Assembly: GCA_913042885.1 (NCBI GenBank)
Contig: CAJWLW010000124.1
Location: 1-12,083, forward strand
DNA: 12,083 nucleotides
Origin: an uncultured Lentisphaeria bacterium
Lineage (GTDB): Bacteria > Verrucomicrobiota > Lentisphaeria > JABSQK01 > CAJWLW01
Direction of reading: 5' to 3'
Shown here: piece by piece, positions 8,901 to 12,083 of the stretch
How the letters are laid out: the number at the start of each line of letters is the position of its first letter
Numbering within the stretch: the stretch's first letter is position 1
The notes under the pieces: generated by a model
What the model was told of the DNA's origin: nothing
Seen by the model: only the letters and a program-made list of their open reading frames with translations
Database searches by the model: none
Program-made: the position numbers and the translations under genes

Positions 8901-9052
8901 CCGTCCAGCCATCTGGCAGCGAAATTGAGATTGCCGGGGGCGCGGCGCACGCGGTCGACTTTTGCCAGGTCGGCGGCTGCCGCGACAGAGGCGATCACCA
9001 GTCCGATCAGCAGCAGGCAGCAGCGGGACGTTTTGCAGCGCGGTTTTGTCAT
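2990..9052 (-). CDS. Giant exported multidomain protein (SHD1-like, four LamG-like modules, Ig-like domains)
   Basis: 2020 residues. A Sec signal peptide is visible: Lys/Arg-rich start (K3, R5, K7, R10), hydrophobic core about 11-24, and an A-x-A site near 24-28. Residues about 171-224 resemble SHD1 ('REWDIVDTGKF', then 'LSADDQACI' at 211-219), a domain common in PVC bacteria. Four beta-sandwich modules follow at about 255-416, 460-602, 625-777 and 785-978. Each ends in a similar strand set: a short Y/F/W-x-D or N segment, then G-x-x-G-hydrophobic, then a closing strand such as 'FDDFEV' (408-413). A further mixed beta region runs about 1030-1390. Related jelly-roll-like domains lie at about 1395-1555 and 1770-1945, with Ig-like domains at about 1555-1645, 1650-1760 and 1948-2020, the last ending 'HDRAGNSSRP'. 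I see no catalytic motif, C-terminal sorting signal or membrane anchor. It is probably a secreted or envelope glycan/ligand-binding scaffold. The start has an in-frame stop at 9074-9076 and no Shine-Dalgarno. Gene call is very sure; function is inferred. Confidence 0.9.
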   Translation of the reverse strand: MTKPRCKTSRCCLLLIGLVIASVAAAADLAKVDRVRRAPGNLNFAARWLDGDGLTLHLDGGKGTAVKVQLRREDPTAVIQTEDHDKIHTAQFDIAGMPTDERDVDIVLKVRPAYWSIYADNRRIALLPVALPLPFTVLLPTSQLPEDKKEPYFQKTGRVEVHADFMNALIREWDIVDTGKFVGELVGINGDSAVLEGIDTAGKIRPKITSLSADDQACIANYRRTKGTNLGPFGRVSGTWALRSVRDRVLAAGDDKRAEDYPPQEKLSANFYSLAGKGVNAVVIDGEDFHDDYAVSAAVEFVPGTESGLVFHYQGPDEYYAFTMSTPTRASDETILTLWRRQGSDERQRLYAVAMDLTPNQWVMPRVEARQDRIVCYLDRVKIIDLPHLLPAGGRYGLFANAPTEVRFDDFEVHTLGELDLRKARDIRFYTVLEHGDFFPQRRKNIKGPGELSPAISRNPQWLVLGGTVDRPHVFSANFKSIMGGDSIGLLAGYTDGNAPHYRFTYEQAANAEIFGVYEVIDDVAKPLQVWQKSLKPIEKDGKPPMVNLMVDASDGREVRFYRDGDLALVHQHDRRLDGASGVFVGPNTRTLVSGMQYVFERQLYRNHFEKNRRFADDPYMRHWSSPEGDWIIDPKGNTAWHKSDFFGRFEVTLPVVAAGKLFMGILEDREVGPLVLELEGGNIRLIRPGDRELLDIELGVGKIDAVPLMPQERKGQMPPLITMHYEGYTAWVTFNNTIVCRAQLDRPLKGRRMRLEGYANKDLTDSRVYRYRVTDYMFNRAPSDWLVNGGNWQVTNRFQCNPTWSHMNGQAADSFGAMWTKFRYGGDFCVEVYAGVREGFYSRCGDINISMLSNTVSTSRGYTVTCTGWDFDHSQLYSKLFRNGEEFARSEKYLVPRTRDGLRQLNPDPRIKHDRGVHGAWYYLKLRRIGNKLELWFDNELVFEQADAEPLDEGMMGLWTFLNSIVVARVKIAAEDIRPMPRHFRKYNAPIVPKSAMGLSRENQYGKLKEGDHPAMSMLPRLWTVKDPVAYGEIAWYTRKWDGPYFVFTNRLGAGAMHARPDLPLEPLAEFAGWSFLIKRTDDAEFNFHYSIGRRNAIGEFVPEKRFFHRISGTGFGKGPTTMYGETAVSGTKRRRSNWHERGRWTEVFVWLPVDEIRSSLDQENMMVRLDGFGNLQPSFVLQGLSGNQPGAAYAVAQLTPIRYRKPRLTEAESAADSSAARKTSYVLLRQAHGTTLARSSDISEINSAIDRLDSKGLTTAWLRTVIPGAAVTTLRLSWINEPEQMDIDCSWDKNVAGRIRIQHTAEYRNRRFSGMNVQANGVRLDVIPAGFGAYTAMLPRLDKLLADTGDIVVEISFLPSVHGGASQSNTRVLKWADAETPTRPVLLGVKGLTELLETFESNAPKGTPQAQTRLIYGNSIQDTFMQCYNSNPDHRLAFDLEAPFSLARYPIMQFRYRADAMTNITLRLQEKSDIRLGENNYERAVKVRYATPLDRSGHWKVWMGMAADGLRDRAYLKTHFFPETLRFRSMHQTNQTGRFSDWNIDDIVFGPAVASPAALAFTPQYFDFVGIDRVYVAVHPSKAPYDQLDDERRQAIEWSEITNYELHTPQFKHFNGIGHLLLKAVNVHGRQSSVTDVPFILDNTPITSSKIKIEPSDNPAGNGTVLRITLTTAGGAPLALEKLRFRVDGKAIEIEPYLSEFIHQSNKEILQLNYPYILRRQLNQAAAGSTLTFTIDNIEDGAGNQMAARDYTIPINYANDKTGPAWLPAQMPDNLFWRCEWEGRGTLEPTFEGTKGNVIDMVHKPGEAPYLMTRSHGKSGNIWQVLRWDVNAHPYLALRMRQPQLQEGGDFSVRLRLSTTGEHVVIPVSGNTEHPHVLKHDTPIQWTAGEWYSLIINVAAAVRQAAGDKADDVRINQIEIQRNHENKNAELHVENLCVLADWPAKATVQLDAYDASGIGKLHWQFVTTSGKVVRQGQSRKLTVQPAQLDLPRDVPGWLELRVHDRAGNSSRPLRVPLP

Positions 9053-9120
9053 TGCGTCAAGGCCGGGCGGGCGTCAGCCCGGAACTGTTTTGGATTGCCG
9101 GGTGTGAGGTTTGGTTCCAT
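9049..9120 (-). CDS. Possible 23-codon leader ORF overlapping the giant gene start (ATGA)
   Basis: An ATG at 9118-9120 opens a 23-residue frame (MEPNLTPGNP...) that ends at TGA 9049-9051. That stop overlaps the giant gene's ATG (9050-9052) as ATGA. The giant gene has no visible Shine-Dalgarno, so termination-reinitiation from this leader could supply ribosomes. Against it: the leader has no clear Shine-Dalgarno of its own, the frame is also open further upstream, and the peptide is Pro/Ala-rich as expected of chance translation in GC-rich DNA. Confidence 0.2.
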   Translation of the reverse strand: MEPNLTPGNPKQFRADARPALTQ

Positions 9121-9166
9121 GGCGTCAGGCACAGGGGACGCACGCTGGCTTCCATCATTATGCTGG

Positions 9167-9195
9167 ATTATAGGCAAAGTTTCGTCGGGAAAATT
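9167..9195 (-). promoter_or_regulatory. Candidate sigma-70-type promoter for the giant gene
   Basis: On the minus strand a perfect TATAAT lies at 9172-9167, preceded by an AT-rich stretch at 9195-9190 (AATTTT, 17 bp away) that is a poor -35 and overlaps the aminotransferase stop codon. Transcription from here would give an untranslated leader of about 100 bases before the ATG at 9052. The perfect -10 in GC-rich surroundings is notable; the weak -35 keeps confidence moderate. It would let the giant gene be expressed apart from the aminotransferase. Confidence 0.4.
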
Positions 9196-10565
9196 CAGTC
9201 CAGGACTTCGGCACAGACTTCGGCCAGCACCTCGAGCCCCTCGTCGAGCGCCGACCTGGGCGTTGTCAGCGGCGGGCTGATTTTGATGCATTCGCCGCCA
9301 ATGCCGACCGGTGCGAACATCAGCAGGCCTTTGTGGAAACAGCTTTCGTTGATCAGGAAAGCAGTGTCCGGATCAGGCGTTCGCGTGCCGGGCTTGACGA
9401 TCTGAATACCGCCGACCATGCCGCGGGCCCGGGCGCAGCCAAGCCGTTGCGGGCAGGTCTGCTGGATTTCATCGAGTCCGGCGGCCAGCACCTGGCCCAG
9501 AGTTGCGGCATTTTGTACCAGGTTCTGCTTGTCGATTACTTCGAGGTTGGCAATGGCACTGGCGACTGCTACCGGGCTTGCCGAATGCGTTGAAGTCATC
9601 GAGCCGGGGCTGTACAAATCCATGACGTCGCCGCGGCCAATCACCGCGGACAAGGGCAGGGCGCCGGAAATGCCTTTGCCGCATGCGATGAGATCGGGTG
9701 TGATGCCGTAGTGTTCGAAGCCCCAATACGTGCCTGTGCGGCCGAAGCCTGACTGGACTTCGTCGAAAATCAGCAGTGCACCGCAATCGTCGCACCATTT
9801 TCTGAGCTGCTGCGCGTACTCGGTCGGCATGAAATCGGGGCCGACGCCCTGGTAGGTTTCGGACATGACACCGGCGACCTCTGCGGCGGCGATACCTGCG
9901 TCTGCCAGAGTCGACTCGAACAGGCTGAAATCTGTATTTTCGTTCTTGAAGCCATCAGGAAACGGCACCTGCACAAAGCTCGGGTCGAGGTCGCCGATCC
10001 AGGTCTTGCCGGCGGCCATGCCCCCTGCTGTCTGTGCGCCCATCGTACGGCCGTGGAAGGTGTTGACGAAGGTGACAAAAACGTTTTTCTGTGGGCCGAC
10101 CTGTTCACGGCCCCAGGTTTTTGCCAGCTTGATGCAATTTTCCGTCGCCTCGGAGCCGGTGGAGATGAGGAACACCTTGTCGAGGCCGGCAGGCGCACGC
10201 TCGGCGAGCATCTTCGCCAGGCGGGCGCGGCCCTCGTGGGGAAAGCAGTAGGTCGCCAGCAGGGGTTTGTCGATCATTTGCCGGATGGCCTCGATCATCT
10301 CGGGGTGCCCATGGCCGCTGTTGGTAATCAGTACGCCGGAGGACCAGTCGAGCCAGGTGTTGCCCCAGGCGTCGTGTACCTGAAAATCGCTGGCATTGTC
10401 CCAGACTACCGGCGGCTGGCCCTGCATGGAAACGGGCTCGTACCGCATCAGGTCCTCGAAGATCGGCAAGGATTCCGGCACCGGCAGCGGTGTCCGGATC
10501 GTCCGGTATTGTGTGTCGACTGCCGGTACGTCCACTGGTGTCATCGAATATTTTCCGCCTGCCAT
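9195..10565 (-). CDS. Class III PLP-dependent aminotransferase (aspartate aminotransferase family protein)
   Basis: 456 residues, a normal length for the class III (GABA/ornithine/acetylornithine) aminotransferases, which move an amino group between an amine and a 2-oxo acid using pyridoxal phosphate. The family landmarks are in order: 'SSGVLITNSGHGHPE' near 75-89, the phosphate-binding 'STGSEAT' (135-141), 'NTFHGRTMGA' (168-177) with the ring-stacking aromatic before H171-G172, 'LIFDEVQSGFGRTG' with D268, and the cofactor lysine K297 in 'ACGKGISGALPLSA'. The second-subunit threonine region reads 'TSTHSASP' (324-331) where many members have a GN-P motif. The amine donor cannot be assigned. 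The ATG at 10563-10565 has AGGGAG (complement of 10571-10576) five bases upstream. It is the first gene of the minus-strand block and is divergent from the 376-residue gene across a palindrome. All catalytic residues look intact. Confidence 0.95.
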   Translation of the reverse strand: MAGGKYSMTPVDVPAVDTQYRTIRTPLPVPESLPIFEDLMRYEPVSMQGQPPVVWDNASDFQVHDAWGNTWLDWSSGVLITNSGHGHPEMIEAIRQMIDKPLLATYCFPHEGRARLAKMLAERAPAGLDKVFLISTGSEATENCIKLAKTWGREQVGPQKNVFVTFVNTFHGRTMGAQTAGGMAAGKTWIGDLDPSFVQVPFPDGFKNENTDFSLFESTLADAGIAAAEVAGVMSETYQGVGPDFMPTEYAQQLRKWCDDCGALLIFDEVQSGFGRTGTYWGFEHYGITPDLIACGKGISGALPLSAVIGRGDVMDLYSPGSMTSTHSASPVAVASAIANLEVIDKQNLVQNAATLGQVLAAGLDEIQQTCPQRLGCARARGMVGGIQIVKPGTRTPDPDTAFLINESCFHKGLLMFAPVGIGGECIKISPPLTTPRSALDEGLEVLAEVCAEVLD

Positions 10566-10570
10566 TCGTA

Positions 10571-10576
10571 CTCCCT
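10571..10576 (-). promoter_or_regulatory. Ribosome-binding site of the aminotransferase
   Basis: AGGGAG on the minus strand, five bases before the ATG at 10565. It supports this start over the internal ATG at codon 8. Confidence 0.6.
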
Positions 10577-10589
10577 GAATCTGTAAATT

Positions 10590-10618
10590 TCGGCACGTAG
10601 AGAAACGTGTACTATACT
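10590..10618 (+). promoter_or_regulatory. Candidate sigma-70-type promoter for the 376-residue gene
   Basis: TCGGCA at 10590-10595 (four of six matches to TTGACA) and TATACT at 10613-10618 (five of six to TATAAT) are separated by 17 bp. Predicted transcription would start near 10625, about 40 bases before the ATG at 10666. The -10 lies inside the palindrome centred on 10617, so a repressor bound there would block this promoter. Confidence 0.45.
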
Positions 10619-10628
10619 ATAGTTCACG
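10606..10628. promoter_or_regulatory. 23-bp near-perfect palindrome, candidate operator
   Basis: The left arm CGTGtACTATA (10606-10616) and right arm TATAGTtCACG (10618-10628) flank a central C at 10617. Ten of eleven arm positions are complementary; only the t/t pair at 10610/10624 fails. It sits in the divergent intergenic region and contains -10-like hexamers on both strands (TATACT on plus, TATAGT twice on minus). Its size and symmetry fit a dimeric repressor site that would control the aminotransferase and the 376-residue gene together. No obvious regulator gene is in the window. Confidence 0.5.
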
Positions 10629-10665
10629 GCTTTGACTTCCCCTTCGCATCAGGTTGAAAGAGTGA

Positions 10666-11796
10666 ATGAAAATCTCGATTTCATGTCAGTTTGCCGTGCT
10701 CGCGGTGTTCGGTGTGACCGGGTACGTATCCGAAGGCGGGCTATTGAATCGCCGCGGCGGCGATGACGAATCACAGTATTTCCTGCGTAAGGCGCGGCAG
10801 CATTATGAGCGTATCGGGGAATGGAGGCGACACGGCTGCGTCCAGATCCTCGAGAGATATGACCAACTGTATGGCGCCACGTCCGAAGAGGTCATGGCGT
10901 GGCTTGCGGACCGTCGATCAGTGATTCGCGAGATCGTAGCAGATTTCGAGAAGCGCAGGACCTCAATCGATGAATTCAGAGCTCGCTTAGCAGACGCCGA
11001 CGAGATCCTGCAGACAGGTTGCGAGCAGTACGGCCTGATCACCGCTCATCTGCGGTTGATCACTATCAGAAAATCAGTGCTTCCGCGCCTGCGCGATGTG
11101 ATCGAGGTGCGTCACCAGCGAGGAGAGATCGATGATGCCAGTTATGCCGAAGTGCAAGCGTGGCTGGCGGCGCATGATGCCGAGATCGACACTGTTGTCG
11201 GCGATCTTAAAACCGGAGCGATATCTGCCGATGAAATCACAGTCGTATACCATGACCTACTTCAAACGATGAAAGCCGCCATGCAGCATCACGGCTTGGG
11301 TGACGGAGATCTGGAACGGCTGATCGGTAAAAGCGAAATGCGCCCCAGAAATAACGACGCGGTGCGCATCACCGCGGCCCAGGCGGGGGAGGTTCGTGTA
11401 TATCTGGCAGAACTCCGGGAATTGTTCAAGCGGGAAAAGTACATTGAACTGCTCACTGATTATGTTTGGATGTCAGACATCGAGCGCAACAGGTGGCAGG
11501 AAAGACCCGATCGATATGTTGCCGTAGTGAAAAGTAGACGGGAGGTCATTCTGGCCGTGATCCCCACGCTGATGGGCGGTGAGAACTGGTTTGTTCGTCC
11601 GGATGGCACGATTCATGTGGTTGCAGGCCTGCGGGCTATGTCATCGTACCGCGGAAAATTCCGCAAGAACAAAAAGTCGGGGGTCATGCCCAGTATCACT
11701 TTGAAACAGAGGCCGGGCGAGGGCCATTGGCGTTTCGAGGCCAACGGTTTTCATTACTGGCACAGTCGCGAACTTCGTGGTCTCGAGCTGCGCTGA
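10666..11796 (+). CDS. Hypothetical mostly helical protein with an internal duplication, 376 residues
   Basis: I do not recognise the family. A short hydrophobic N-terminus (about 8-20, 'QFAVLAVFGVTGYV') could be a weak export signal or anchor. There is no proper lipobox: C7 precedes rather than follows the hydrophobic stretch. Residues about 40-260 are charged and helix-rich, and contain two related units. Unit 1 (about 70-124) has 'EEVMAWLADRRSVI', 'SIDE', 'EILQT' and 'YGL'. Unit 2 (about 157-211) has 'AEVQAWLAAHDAEI', 'SADE', 'DLLQT' and 'HGL' in the same order. A possible third 'AGEVRVYLAEL' lies at 240-250. The C-terminal region (about 300-376) is more beta-like, with Trp at 308, 355 and 365, and ends 'SRELRGLELR'. 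The ATG at 10666 has only a weak purine-rich site (GAAAGAG). It is divergent from the aminotransferase and 35 bp upstream of the membrane-anchored partial gene, probably co-transcribed with it. Function unknown. Confidence 0.8.
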   Translation: MKISISCQFAVLAVFGVTGYVSEGGLLNRRGGDDESQYFLRKARQHYERIGEWRRHGCVQILERYDQLYGATSEEVMAWLADRRSVIREIVADFEKRRTSIDEFRARLADADEILQTGCEQYGLITAHLRLITIRKSVLPRLRDVIEVRHQRGEIDDASYAEVQAWLAAHDAEIDTVVGDLKTGAISADEITVVYHDLLQTMKAAMQHHGLGDGDLERLIGKSEMRPRNNDAVRITAAQAGEVRVYLAELRELFKREKYIELLTDYVWMSDIERNRWQERPDRYVAVVKSRREVILAVIPTLMGGENWFVRPDGTIHVVAGLRAMSSYRGKFRKNKKSGVMPSITLKQRPGEGHWRFEANGFHYWHSRELRGLELR

Positions 11797-11831
11797 GACC
11801 AGATCGAGCCACTCACAACCGAACCCGCTAC

Positions 11832-12083
11832 ATGTCCGACTGTCCCACAAACAACAGAACCGCTGCCAGGATTCTCCTGGCCGCCTGCGCAACGATCATT
11901 TCCCTCGTTGCTGCGGAGCTCGCACTGAATTGGTGCCTGACATCGGTGGCATCGCCGCGGCTGCTGCAGAAGTACGGGTCGGTCAAACAGATTCGCAGTG
12001 CCGCTGCCCTGCGGTTCGCGGCGCATCCGTACCTGCCCTTCATTCCGGCGCCGAATTACGCCAAGGGACCGAACCGCCACAAC
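11832..12083 (+). CDS. N-terminal part of a membrane-anchored SGNH/GDSL-hydrolase-like protein, 3' end cut by window
   Basis: ATG at 11832-11834 opens a frame with no stop up to the right edge (84 codons visible). Residues about 10-40 form one hydrophobic segment after an Arg-containing start ('RTAARILLAACATIISLVAA'), consistent with a signal anchor. Then comes 'SAAALRFAAHPYLPFIPAPN' and 'YAKGPNRHN' at the edge. A 'HPYL.f.paPN......NS.GfRG' stretch shortly after an N-terminal anchor is common in periplasmic SGNH/GDSL-type hydrolases, which deacylate lipids or polysaccharides. The catalytic GDS block would lie beyond the window, so the call rests on this short segment only. There is no clear Shine-Dalgarno. 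It begins 35 bp after the 376-residue gene on the same strand. Confidence 0.6.
   Translation, partial: MSDCPTNNRTAARILLAACATIISLVAAELALNWCLTSVASPRLLQKYGSVKQIRSAAALRFAAHPYLPFIPAPNYAKGPNRHN

Noticed and set aside
9063..9082. Inverted repeat CCGGGC/GCCCGG with an 8-base loop just upstream of the giant gene
   Set aside because: Considered as a terminator after the aminotransferase, but on the minus strand no T-run follows the stem. It may be a small hairpin in the leader but is too short to call.
1..12083. A defence island, toxin-antitoxin pair, CRISPR array, tRNA, integrase or IS element
   Set aside because: I searched both strands by eye for evenly spaced direct repeats, terminal inverted repeats, transposase or integrase motifs and small paired genes, and saw none.

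Overview
The window looks like a bacterial chromosome segment of fairly high G+C (about 60% by eye), dense with genes and with no RNA genes, insertion sequences, CRISPR arrays or phage genes that I could see. The best taxonomic hint is the very large exported protein at 2990-9052. It carries an SHD1-like domain near its N-terminus followed by stacked LamG/concanavalin-like beta-sandwich modules and Ig-like domains. That combination is typical of the Planctomycetota/Verrucomicrobiota/Lentisphaerota (PVC) group, so a PVC-type bacterium is my guess, not a demonstrated assignment.

Layout. A plus-strand DapA-family aldolase, cut by the left edge, ends at 767. It converges on a minus-strand block of four genes, listed here in transcription order: a class III PLP-dependent aminotransferase (10565-9195), the 2020-residue exported multidomain protein (9052-2990), a 157-residue protein of unknown function (2864-2391), and a phytoene-desaturase-like FAD oxidoreductase (2390-867). 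The last two abut exactly, stop codon against start codon. The other gaps in the block are 142 and 125 bp, and the first of these holds a good -10-like hexamer, so the block may be more than one transcription unit.

Upstream of the aminotransferase, a 100-bp divergent intergenic region carries a near-perfect 23-bp palindrome overlapping -10-like hexamers on both strands. On its other side, running rightward, are an unrecognised 376-residue mostly helical protein with an internal duplication (10666-11796) and the N-terminal 84 codons of a membrane-anchored protein that resembles SGNH/GDSL hydrolase-type proteins (11832 to the right edge).

Function. The aminotransferase, the DapA-like lyase and the FAD oxidoreductase are metabolic enzymes of broad families whose substrates cannot be read from sequence. 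The giant protein is probably a secreted or surface carbohydrate- or ligand-binding scaffold; I see no catalytic signature in it. There is no clear evidence of a defence or mobile system. The points most worth following up are the giant repeat-module protein, the internally duplicated 376-residue protein and the divergent palindromic operator candidate.
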